DNA from: Spirochaetota bacterium
Lineage (GTDB): Bacteria; Spirochaetota; UBA4802; UBA5550
DNA: 51,113 bases
Reading direction: 5' to 3'
Assembly: GCA_016928865.1 (NCBI GenBank)
Contig: JAFGJX010000119.1
Span: 1 to 51,113 of the forward strand
Below the pieces are notes generated by a model, which made no database searches, was not told the DNA's origin, and saw only the letters and a program-made list of their open reading frames with translations. The translations under genes were made by a program, and so were the position numbers. This document shows positions 42,862 to 49,773 of the stretch, one piece after another (the stretch's first letter is position 1; every line of letters begins with the position of its first letter).

Positions 42862-42951
42862 GGAAGAGGATGGGATCCGGTGGTCCCCGCGGTCTTCAAA
42901 ACCGTAGGCTGCGATTTATCGCGGCGGCAGGTTCGATTCCTGCCCCTTCCG
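42862..42951 (+). tRNA. selC: tRNA-Sec (anticodon UCA)
   Basis: A 90-base tRNA with selenocysteine-tRNA hallmarks. It starts GGAAGAGG and ends CCCCTTCCG, giving a long acceptor stem. The anticodon arm is GCGGT-CTTCAAA-ACCGT with anticodon TCA, reading UGA. The long variable arm pairs GCTGCGA with TCGCGGC (seven pairs counting G-U). The T arm is GCAGG-TTCGATT-CCTGC. The acceptor pairing has an A-C mismatch at pair 6, and the encoded 3' end continues GCAT, so the CCA must be completed by tRNA nucleotidyltransferase. It inserts selenocysteine with SelA and SelB encoded just downstream. Confidence 0.95.
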
Positions 42952-43045
42952 CATCACTCAATGCTGTAATCGGGGGTGTCCGAAATGTTTATCACGACTC
43001 CTCCCATCCCCCCAGAAGGGGCATGATAGCCGTTTCTGTTTAATA

Positions 43046-43066
43046 AAGTCCCCCGCCGGGGGATTT
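43046..43066. repeat. Palindromic AAGTCCCCC-GCC-GGGGGATTT element
   Basis: A strong hairpin (TCCCCC/GGGGGA plus outer pairs) lies between tRNA-Sec and selA, 95 bases after the tRNA. It could attenuate or process the tRNA transcript. The extended sequence with TTTAGGGGGC looks like the G/C-run palindromic repeats common in many genomes. Confidence 0.45.
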
Positions 43067-43106
43067 AGGGGGCTTATGCACAGACCTTCCCGCTCCGGGG
43101 GCTCAT

Positions 43107-44501
43107 ATGGAAGAAAAAAACCAGATACTCAGGAACATCCCGCAGGTGGAAAAAGTCCTCCAGTCCGAGGACGTGCGCCGTTTTGTGCCGGACATCGGCA
43201 GGCCGGCGATTGTGGACATCATCCGCGAGGTGCTTGCCGGGATCAGGAAGAGGATCGACGACGGCGAAACGGTGAGCCCTGAAGATGTCGTTCCGGCGGT
43301 CGTCTCCCGGTGCGCGCTTAAAAGAATGAAGAAGCTCCAGCGCGTTATAAACGGCACTGGGGTCATCATCCACACCAACCTGGGCCGGTCTCCCCTGGGA
43401 GCCGATCTCTTGAAGAGCCTCGCGGAGACGCTTCCAGGCTACTGCAACCTGGAGCTGGTCCTTCCCGAAGGGAAGCGCGGCAGCCGCGGGGGGTTCGCCG
43501 AGGAGCTGATATCCAGAATGACGGGCGCCGGTGACGCCCTGATCGTGAACAACAACGCGTCGAGCGTGTTTCTGATACTGAACGAGTTCGCGCGCGGGCG
43601 GGAGGTCGTCATCTCCCGGGGCGAGCTGGTGCAGATCGGCGGCGGGTTCAGGATTCCGGACATCATGCGCCAGAGCGGCGCGCACATGGTCGAGGTCGGC
43701 ACCACCAATATCACCACCATCGAGGATTACCGCCGCGCCCTTACCGGCGAAACGGCAATGATTTTTTCCTGCCACCGGTCTAATTTCACCATGGATGGCT
43801 TTACTGACAAACCGTCGCTTGCGAACCTCGCGTCCCTGAAGACCGATTCACTGCTTTTTGTACGCGACCTGGGAAGCGGCAACGTCACCACTGACCAGCG
43901 GCTCCCGCGGTCGTTCGAGCCGACCGTGCGGTTTGAGCTCGAACAGGGCCCGGACCTTGTCTGCTTCAGCGGGGACAAGCTCCTGGGCGGGTGCCAGGCC
44001 GGCATCATCGTGGGACGGAAGGACCTGGTGGCGCGGCTCAGGCGCAATCCGCTCATGCGCATGCTGCGCGTGGACAAGGTCGCCTACTTTCTTCTTCAGG
44101 AGACACTCATCCGGCACAGCAACGGCGAGGCTGAAGAGATCGCCCTCTGGCAGGTCATGCTGCAGGACGAGAAGGCGATCGGCGCGCGGATTGCGCGATT
44201 CCTGCGCCTCGTCAGCCATCCTGCAAAGGAGCGCTGCATCAGGCGGGTCGACACGCAGAGCGTGGTTGGCGGCGGCGCAATGCCGGGGTTCCACATGAAG
44301 AGCCGCGGCCTGAGCGTCGACGTGCCCGGCCTGACGGCCCGCGATCTCTACACTGCCTTCATCTCCGCCGAGGTTCCCGTGGTCGGCTCGATTGTTGACG
44401 ACCGTTTTATTCTCGATTTCCGCACCATCCTGGACAGGGACGTTTCCCTCGCGGCCGGGGCAGCCGGCAGGATACTCGAGCGCCACTGCGGGGGTGAGTG
44501 A
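43107..44501 (+). CDS. selA: L-seryl-tRNA(Sec) selenium transferase
   Basis: A 464-residue PLP enzyme converting seryl-tRNA(Sec) to selenocysteyl-tRNA(Sec) using selenophosphate. The PLP lysine lies in FSGDKLLGGCQAG (Lys291, close to Lys295 of E. coli). Other family segments are INGTGVIIHTNLGRSPLG, NNNASSVFLILN and SCHRSNF. Length matches the family. Ribosome site GGGGG-CTCAT precedes the ATG. It follows tRNA-Sec and its stop overlaps selB by one base (TGATG). selD, which makes selenophosphate, is not in the window. Confidence 0.97.
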   Translation: MEEKNQILRNIPQVEKVLQSEDVRRFVPDIGRPAIVDIIREVLAGIRKRIDDGETVSPEDVVPAVVSRCALKRMKKLQRVINGTGVIIHTNLGRSPLGADLLKSLAETLPGYCNLELVLPEGKRGSRGGFAEELISRMTGAGDALIVNNNASSVFLILNEFARGREVVISRGELVQIGGGFRIPDIMRQSGAHMVEVGTTNITTIEDYRRALTGETAMIFSCHRSNFTMDGFTDKPSLANLASLKTDSLLFVRDLGSGNVTTDQRLPRSFEPTVRFELEQGPDLVCFSGDKLLGGCQAGIIVGRKDLVARLRRNPLMRMLRVDKVAYFLLQETLIRHSNGEAEEIALWQVMLQDEKAIGARIARFLRLVSHPAKERCIRRVDTQSVVGGGAMPGFHMKSRGLSVDVPGLTARDLYTAFISAEVPVVGSIVDDRFILDFRTILDRDVSLAAGAAGRILERHCGGE

Positions 44502-46327
44502 TGTACGTTGTCGGGACCTCCGGACACATCGATCACGGCAAGACGTCGCTCATACTCGCGCTCACCGGCGTTGACTGCGACCGCCTGCCGGAGGAAAAAG
44601 AACGCCAGATGACCATAGACATCGGGTTCGCTTCCATGGCGCTGCCCGGGTTCGGCACGGTGAGCTTTATCGACGTGCCGGGACACGAGCGTTTTATCCG
44701 GAACATGGTCGCTGGCGCCTGGGGCGTGGACCTGGGAATACTGGTGGTCGCCGCTGACGACGGCTGGATGCCGCAGACGGAGGATCACTTCCGGGTGCTC
44801 CAGCTTCTCGGCATCGAGCGGATCATCGCGGTCATCAATAAGACAGACATGGTCGAGGCCGATATGGCCGAGCTGGTGGAGCAGCAGGTGCGGGAGAAGA
44901 TCGCCGGCACCCCGTACGCGGACGCTGATATCGTACGGGTTTCGGCGCGCACCGGCGACGGGATCGAAAGGCTCAGGGACGCACTCGCGGCAAATCTCAA
45001 AAAGCTCTCCCGCGCGCGGGACGCGAACAAGCCGTACCTCTACATCGACCGGGTGTTCGCCGCCAAGGGACACGGCACCGTGGTTACCGGCACGCTCCGG
45101 AACGGCCTGCTCCATGACGACGACCCGGTGCATATCCAGCCGGGAAATATCGAGGCGCGGGTGAAGCGGATCGAGAGCCATCACAGTGAGCTCGCTGAAG
45201 GGAGCCCCTCGCAGCGGACCGCGCTGAACCTCTCCGGCGTGCCGACCGAGGCGCTCAGGAGGGGGCACATCCTGTACCGGCAGGGCTTTTTCACGGAATC
45301 GGACGAGATCGTCGCGCGGATCCAGCTCCTGGACAGAACGCGCGAGATGAGGAACAATGCGGGGATCGAGGTGCTCATCGGCACTGCCGCCCTGGACGGG
45401 AAGCTTCTTCTTTTCCCCGGCGACGGGCCCGGGACAGACCTGTTCCCAGTGCGGATAAAGTTCAGCGAGCCCTGGCACTGCTACGCGGGCGAGCCGTTCG
45501 TGCTCACCACCCCGGGCGGCTACCGCATCATCGGCGGAGGCATGGTGCTCCTGCCCGGGTACGACCACCGGGCGCAGAAGGGCCGGGTCCTTGAGGGACT
45601 GGGGCTTTTTACCTCATACACGCTTGAGGAGCGGATTGCATTCACTGTCGTGGCGCGAGGCTCCGTCCGGAAAGGCGACCTCGATTCACTGTACCCGGAA
45701 TCCTTGAAAGACATCGAGGCGGCCGTGGCGTCCCTGATCAAGACGGGAACGTTCAGAACGATCGGCGATTACCTGATGGCGGCGAAGCGTCTGAATGACG
45801 CGGAGCGTGCGGTCCTTGATACTATCAAAAAGAACGTCGGGCCGAACCTGAAAGAGGTGGCGGACGCCACCGGCGCCGACCAGGAGATCTGCAGGCTGAT
45901 CATAGCCGCCCTGGCGAAGAGCGGCCGGGTTACGGAAAAAGAAGGGAAGTTTTTTGAAGGAGGGGGCGTTCCCGCTCCCGACTCCCTGTCGAAGGCAAAA
46001 GCGAGGCTGCTGGAAACCGTCCGCGCAAGGGGAGGGGAGGGGATGGAGCTCGACCGCATCCAGAACGAGCAGGAAAAGCGCGACGCGCGGGAACTCGTGA
46101 AGCTCGGCCTTCTCGTGAGCCTTGACGGGAACATCATGTACCACCGGGACATCTATGAAGACCTCAAGAACAGGATCATGAAGCTGTTCGATACCCGCGG
46201 CAAGCTGACCGTGCCCGAGGCGAAAGACGCGGCCGGACTTTCCCGCAAGTACATCCTGCCGCTTCTCAACCGCATTGAGCGGGACGGGCTTATCAAGCGG
46301 CTCGGCGATTTCCGGATAAAGGCATGA
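44501..46327 (+). CDS. selB: Selenocysteine-specific elongation factor SelB
   Basis: A 608-residue GTPase that carries Sec-tRNA to the ribosome and binds the SECIS hairpin. G1 is GHIDHGKTS (8-16), G3 DVPGHE (58-63), G4 NKTD (113-116). EF-Tu-like beta domains follow to about residue 340 ([18 protein letters not shown]). C-terminal winged-helix repeats follow, the last with [20 protein letters not shown], which binds mRNA in the family. Its presence supports decoding of UGA by local hairpins. ATG at 44501 overlaps the selA stop; a GTG one codon earlier is possible. Confidence 0.97.
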   Translation: MYVVGTSGHIDHGKTSLILALTGVDCDRLPEEKERQMTIDIGFASMALPGFGTVSFIDVPGHERFIRNMVAGAWGVDLGILVVAADDGWMPQTEDHFRVLQLLGIERIIAVINKTDMVEADMAELVEQQVREKIAGTPYADADIVRVSARTGDGIERLRDALAANLKKLSRARDANKPYLYIDRVFAAKGHGTVVTGTLRNGLLHDDDPVHIQPGNIEARVKRIESHHSELAEGSPSQRTALNLSGVPTEALRRGHILYRQGFFTESDEIVARIQLLDRTREMRNNAGIEVLIGTAALDGKLLLFPGDGPGTDLFPVRIKFSEPWHCYAGEPFVLTTPGGYRIIGGGMVLLPGYDHRAQKGRVLEGLGLFTSYTLEERIAFTVVARGSVRKGDLDSLYPESLKDIEAAVASLIKTGTFRTIGDYLMAAKRLNDAERAVLDTIKKNVGPNLKEVADATGADQEICRLIIAALAKSGRVTEKEGKFFEGGGVPAPDSLSKAKARLLETVRARGGEGMELDRIQNEQEKRDARELVKLGLLVSLDGNIMYHRDIYEDLKNRIMKLFDTRGKLTVPEAKDAAGLSRKYILPLLNRIERDGLIKRLGDFRIKA

Positions 46328-47100
46328 TCCTCTGCTTCGACATTGGCAACACCAGCACCACCGCCGGCGTCTGCCGGGAGGACGCGGCCGTTCCCGAGTA
46401 CACGTTCCGTTTTCCCACGGCAAAGAACGAGGACCCTGGCCACCTCTACCGTGAGGTCATGGGGGGGATAACGCGTCACGGCGCGCACGAAGATAGGCTT
46501 TCAGTGGGCGGCCTTGCTTTTTCCAGCGTGGCGCCGGAAATAAACGAGTCGTATCACCGGATGGCCCGCGACCATTACGGCGTGGACGCATTTGAGGTGA
46601 CCTGCCGGAATAAACTCAATTTCAGGATCAATTATGACGATCCGCGCCAGCTCGGCGCGGATCGGATTGTGAACGCGGCAGCCGCGTTCAGCGAGTACGG
46701 CGGCGGGACGATCGTGGTGGACATCGGCACGGCCGTCACCTTCTGCGTGCTCCTGGAGGAAGGCCTGTTCGACGGCGGCATCATCGCTCCCGGGGTCGGC
46801 ACGTCGATCAGCACGCTCGCGGCGCGCGCCTCGCGGCTTCCCGAGGTGGCGTTCGAGGAGCCGGACCGCCTGGTCGCGCGGGACACGGTGAACGCGCTCA
46901 AATCCGGCTTTTTCTACGGGTGGCTCTCCCTCGCTGACGGGATCATCGCACGAATCGAGAAGGAATACGGCCGCTCTTTCAGAGTGATCCTCACCGGCGG
47001 TTACGCGGGCGCCGTGGCCGGGCACCTGGCGCACGAAAATATCGTTGACCACCTGCTCGCGGTCAAGGGGATCAAGATCATCTATGACATGAACAGGTAG
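46324..47100 (+). CDS. coaX: Type III pantothenate kinase
   Basis: A 258-residue CoaX that phosphorylates pantothenate, the first step of coenzyme A synthesis. The ASKHA-fold markers are LCFDIGNTSTTAG (phosphate-1), the family-specific QLGADRIVNA, and VVDIGTAVTF. It overlaps the selB stop by four bases (ATGA), so it is made from the same message as the selenocysteine factors. The link between CoA and Sec synthesis is probably only operon economy. It converges on the selenoprotein gene with a 12-base gap. Confidence 0.95.
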   Translation: MILCFDIGNTSTTAGVCREDAAVPEYTFRFPTAKNEDPGHLYREVMGGITRHGAHEDRLSVGGLAFSSVAPEINESYHRMARDHYGVDAFEVTCRNKLNFRINYDDPRQLGADRIVNAAAAFSEYGGGTIVVDIGTAVTFCVLLEEGLFDGGIIAPGVGTSISTLAARASRLPEVAFEEPDRLVARDTVNALKSGFFYGWLSLADGIIARIEKEYGRSFRVILTGGYAGAVAGHLAHENIVDHLLAVKGIKIIYDMNR

Positions 47101-47112
47101 CCGCATGCGGCC

Positions 47113-47658
47113 TTACTGTATCTTGTCATCAATTTCCCTGATCAGTGTTTCGGTCTGGTTCTCCAGGAGGGCAAAACCCATGTCTTTTCTGTATATGACT
47201 TTCATATTTTTATCAATGATCACGTACACCCTTTTGGAGAGGGGGAGCACCCGGTGGTCCGCGTCGTACAACTTTGCGATCGCGCCTTTTTTATCAACCA
47301 GCAGCGTCATGTTGACCAGGCCGTGCTTGTCTATGAAATTTCGATGTGACCTTGCCGAATCCCGTGACAGGCCGAGGATTTTTATTTTGCGTGAATCAAA
47401 TTTTTTGATGTTTTGTTGAAACTCAACAAATTCACGGATTCAAAGCTTTGTGTCGTCTTTGGGATAAAAGGCGAGCACCGCTCCCCGGTGCGTTTTTAAA
47501 ACAACGCTGAGCTTCCAGATCTTTCCGTCCTGATCGGGCAGCGAAAAATCATTCGCGGCTTGACCGATCATGAAAGAATCGCTCGTTGCGGTTGTTGATG
47601 AGCAGGCGTTTACAGTAAATAATATCAGCACGAGAACAATCTGTTTTGGTATCTTCAT
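47113..47658 (-). CDS. Selenocysteine-containing lipoprotein peroxiredoxin (in-frame TGA = Sec73)
   Basis: One frame from ATG 47658 to TAA 47115-47113, broken only by TGA at 47442-47440. Read through it gives 181 residues. Residues 1-19 are a lipoprotein signal peptide (LVLILFTVNAC, Cys19). The thioredoxin-fold peroxiredoxin follows: AANDFSLPDQDGKIWKLS, then VLAFYPKDDTKL-Sec-IREFVEFQ. In Bcp-type peroxiredoxins the same place reads FYPKDDTPGCTxEA, where the Cys is the peroxidatic residue, so the TGA sits on the active site. Downstream, KILGLSRDSARSHRNFIDKH, LVDKKG and VYVIIDKNMKVIYR complete the fold. Codon phase and homology continue across the TGA, which argues against decay. It probably reduces peroxides in the periplasm. 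A good promoter and GGGAGG ribosome site precede it. Confidence 0.88.
47390..47436 (-). promoter_or_regulatory. Bacterial SECIS-like hairpin inside the selenoprotein gene
   Basis: In the mRNA, nine bases after the UGA, UUUGUUGA (47430-47423) pairs perfectly with UCAACAAA (47419-47412) around a GUU loop. The loop lies 17 bases after the UGA and begins with G. Both fit the published bacterial SECIS rules (UGA-to-loop distance about 16-37 bases, G among the first loop bases). CGUGAA/UUCACG can form an outer stem enclosing it. Confidence 0.7.
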
Positions 47659-47720
47659 GCAAGCCTCCCGGTTTTTTTTGATTTTCCGGACAAATTGTAC
47701 TGTCGACGATTTGCAGGAAT

Positions 47721-47749
47721 AATATATCGGGTAAAACGCTCCCGGTCAA
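47721..47749 (-). promoter_or_regulatory. Promoter of the selenoprotein peroxiredoxin gene
   Basis: Minus strand TTGACC (47749-47744, 5/6), 17-base spacer, TATATT (47726-47721, 5/6). Predicted start near 47714; leader about 56 bases. Confidence 0.65.
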
Positions 47750-48021
47750 GAATAAGTCTGGAGGCATGATGTGTTTTATGTGGACCGGCAGCCTGTCGGG
47801 ATACTATCTCCGGTACAATGAGCGCCGGACAGGCGGCCTGTGCTCAATCAGGCCGGAACGAGACGAATCCCGCTCCTGTGGCAATTTGCAGATGCCCTGC
47901 TTCTATGTGTAATTTTGCTGTAATAGTTTTCAGGCACCTGTGTAAATTTGAATAAGCTTTTTTTACAGCGCGGCGCTTTCAAGGCGGGAATTGAACGCAG
48001 GGACACCCCGGGGACCGGGGT
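47750..48021. other. Intergenic stretch upstream of the selenoprotein promoter
   Basis: About 270 bases without a supported gene. A GC-rich inverted repeat with GGCCTG/CAGGCC (around 47832-47856) is present. Confidence 0.4.
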
Positions 48022-48060
48022 CGAAAAAAGAATGACATGGCCGGCAGGTGCGCCGGCCAT
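48022..48060 (-). terminator. Rho-independent terminator of the 64-residue protein gene
   Basis: Minus strand: ATGGCCGGC (48060-48052), six-base loop, GCCGGCCAT (48045-48037), then GTCATTCTTTTTT. It begins 14 bases after the gene's stop. Confidence 0.8.
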
Positions 48061-48074
48061 AACAGATTATTCGT

Positions 48075-48269
48075 TTACGGAACCCGCTTGATCGTTTTAT
48101 CTGCGATCATATTCTTAAATTCGGTAAGGAGAGCCTTTTCGATATTGTCAATTCGGCCGTCCTCAAGCGCGATATTATAGATCTCTTCGTATTCCGCGTT
48201 GGTGACCACGTGATCCTCGATCGCCTTCTTGATCACGTCGGCAAGTTTCTGACCATTCTTTGTTACCAT
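48075..48269 (-). CDS. Small acidic helical protein of unknown function (64 residues)
   Basis: A short but well-signalled gene with a promoter (TTGACA-16-GATAAT), a GGGAGATG ribosome site and a strong terminator. The protein, starting MVTKNGQKLADVIKKAIEDH, is all-helical. The segment EEIYNIALEDGRIDNIEKAL places an acidic DGRID loop between two helices, reminiscent of TerB-like or EF-hand-like folds. No signal peptide. Its private transcription unit suggests high, regulated expression. Function unknown. Confidence 0.75.
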   Translation of the reverse strand: MVTKNGQKLADVIKKAIEDHVVTNAEYEEIYNIALEDGRIDNIEKALLTEFKNMIADKTIKRVP

Positions 48270-48377
48270 ATTTCATCTCCCGATAGTAAGCGGAGGCTTT
48301 GCCGCTCCGCGTAATAGTGATTGCCGGAAGCTATTCCGGATCCGGTACAATTATCGGCCGGCAGGGGCCAGTGTCAA
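48270..48377 (-). promoter_or_regulatory. Promoter and structured leader of the 64-residue protein gene
   Basis: TTGACA (48377-48372), 16-base spacer, GATAAT (48355-48350). The leader of about 75 bases can form two hairpins: CCGGAA-TAGC-TTCCGG, then GCGGAG-(nine bases)-CTCCGC, the second ending shortly before the ribosome site. Possible translational control. Confidence 0.55.
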
Positions 48378-48430
48378 TTTTTTTTCGCCGCTTACGTAAG
48401 CCTGTATGACCTGAAAAATTGTCCCTGATT

Positions 48431-48505
48431 GCCTGTGGACGCGCCTGTAATGATGGCCGTTTTCCCCTTCAATTCGATTATGGATTTTTCCTGTTTGTTT
48501 ACGAA
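48431..48505 (-). pseudogene. Relic of a short-chain dehydrogenase N-terminus
   Basis: On the minus strand the peptide KSIIELKGKTAIITGASTG is the classic start of an SDR protein (TGxxxGxG region). Homology stops after TGASTG and a stop follows within 14 codons, so the gene is truncated to its first strand and loop. Confidence 0.55.
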
Positions 48506-48516
48506 TGTCTTCCTGT

Positions 48517-48711
48517 TCAGCGGAAAGACCCGCCGCAGATCGATTGCGCGGCAATCCTTCCGGTCAGTATACAGTTGGATATGAAGGTTCCCTCGAGAGA
48601 GCCCTTTCCGTTTATCCCGCCGCCTCCGAACCCCGCGGAAGTACCGATAACTATCGGCCCGGGTGATCGCCCTGGCCCCTGCAAACAGTCTTCGCGGCCT
48701 GCGGCACAATG
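48517..48711 (-). pseudogene. Relic of a flavoprotein C-terminus
   Basis: Minus-strand frame ending at TGA 48519-48517. PIVIGTSAGFGGGGINGKGS, then EGTFISNCILTGRIAAQSI, resembles the C-terminal FAD-binding segment of the fumarate reductase/ketosteroid dehydrogenase superfamily (compare SLADCIFSGRNAGRH in the gene ending at 13413). No upstream domain remains. With the SDR relic it suggests a lost two-gene oxidoreductase unit. Confidence 0.45.
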
Positions 48712-48759
48712 ACTCTATAGGATTTTGCTCCCTCATACGTTGTGGCCCATGCGACTGAA

Positions 48760-48822
48760 TGTGCTTTACTTGAAGTTGCCCCCTCTCACATTGAGCCTCC
48801 TTACAGCAGAAAAAGCACTGGA
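48760..48822 (-). repeat. Dispersed repeat copy B (coding-like GQLQ element)
   Basis: It contains TGAAGTTGCCCCCTCTC (48771-48787), identical to 11683-11699. The minus-strand peptide AQCERGQLQVKHIQSHGP parallels AQLERGQLQMKPVVSPGP of copy A. It abuts the decayed region. Confidence 0.5.
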
Positions 48823-48839
48823 CAGAGGCTTAAAATTTA

Positions 48840-49159
48840 ATGCTGGGGGCATATACCCTGGCCGATTTTACGTTTCTCATGCTTGTGAGCGAATTTTTTG
48901 AGATACGCCACCGAGCAGGGCTTTTAATCAGCATATGCGCTCTTCTGATAGCGGAAGTTGCCATTGCCGCTGCGCCGGTTACGTCGCTATTTACCGGGTA
49001 TTCGTCGGTAGTCGCGCTGGTGGTCGTGATCGGTTATATCCTCTATTCAACCGCCTCTTCAAAAAGCAAACCGGTTTTTCCCCGAAAGAGTTCAGGAAGA
49101 TGTTCGGGACGCGATTATTCGCGGAGAATGAAAGTATTCCGGATGAAGAGATATATTAA
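48840..49159 (+). pseudogene. Relic of a membrane-spanning AraC-type regulator
   Basis: The first frame encodes hydrophobic helices (FTFLMLVSEFFEI, LLISICALLIAEVAIAAAPV, VVALVVVIGYILYS). From about 49030 the +1 frame encodes LFNRLFKKQTGFSPKEFRKM followed by FGTRL, the C-terminal AraC/XylS recognition helix region. The frames overlap, and most of the DNA-binding domain is missing, so a deletion with frameshift fused the ends. Confidence 0.55.
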
Positions 49160-49226
49160 ATGAAATCATTGTTATTAAAAAATCAAAACATATTCTGATC
49201 ATCTATAACAGATAGTCATTTAGTCT

Positions 49227-49323
49227 TCATCCATCTACCCAGGGATCTCACAAGTTTGCTCGGACGATGGATGACGTTATTTTGATGGATGAGGCCGAGT
49301 TTTGTCCGGGCCGTCATCAAAAT
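49227..49323. repeat. Nested inverted and direct repeats
   Basis: TCATCCATC (49227-49235) is inverted at GATGGATGA (49266-49274) and again at 49284-49292. ATTTTGATG (49279-49287) pairs with CATCAAAAT (49315-49323) at the SRPBCC gene's stop. Likely alternative hairpins ending that transcript. Confidence 0.45.
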
Positions 49324-49769
49324 CAGGCCTGCCGCGTTTCAGCCTGCTGCTTGAGCGCGCGGTTCATGCCATCAAAGGCTTCCCGCATCATCCTTCCTTT
49401 TAACTTCACCGCAAGAGGGGCGAACAGGCCGTAAAACTCCATGTCCTGGACCAGCAGGGTTTGCTTGTCGTTTACCGCGGTTACATAAAAAACGTGTTCG
49501 GCCACAAAAACCTTCGGTACTGCCAACAATCCCCGCCAGCGAAATTCCCGGGGCTCGTCAACAGTGACCAAATAGGGGTGGAATATCACTCCTATCGTTC
49601 CCCGGGGATGAAAGTACAGCCGCAACCATGCGCCCACCTTCAATTTTCCGCGCGCATTCCTTATCATGGGGTTCCATGAGTGATACCCCCTGATGTCGGT
49701 AAGGATTTTCCATATCCTGCCGGCAGGCGCGCTTATCTCTATCTCGGTATGTACGGTGTGTGCTTTCAT
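49323..49769 (-). CDS. SRPBCC (START/polyketide cyclase-like) family protein
   Basis: A 148-residue soluble protein with a helix-grip fold signature: the N-terminal strand HTEIEISAPAGRIWKILTDI, YHSWNPMIRNARGKLKVG (the usual W-NP turn) and the long C-terminal helix MMREAFDGMNRALKQQAE. Such proteins bind hydrophobic ligands in a deep cavity; the ligand is unknown. It starts four bases after the SpoIIE-like gene's stop and is probably co-transcribed with it. Confidence 0.85.
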   Translation of the reverse strand: MKAHTVHTEIEISAPAGRIWKILTDIRGYHSWNPMIRNARGKLKVGAWLRLYFHPRGTIGVIFHPYLVTVDEPREFRWRGLLAVPKVFVAEHVFYVTAVNDKQTLLVQDMEFYGLFAPLAVKLKGRMMREAFDGMNRALKQQAETRQA

Positions 49770-49773
49770 GTTT

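Noticed and set aside
44348..45568. 406-codon open frame on the minus strand
   Set aside because: Antisense to selA/selB, shadow composition and no start signals.
47113..47658. Simple pseudogene with a nonsense mutation
   Set aside because: Homology, frame and promoter are intact on both sides; the TGA falls precisely on the catalytic Cys with a SECIS-like hairpin beside the Sec genes.
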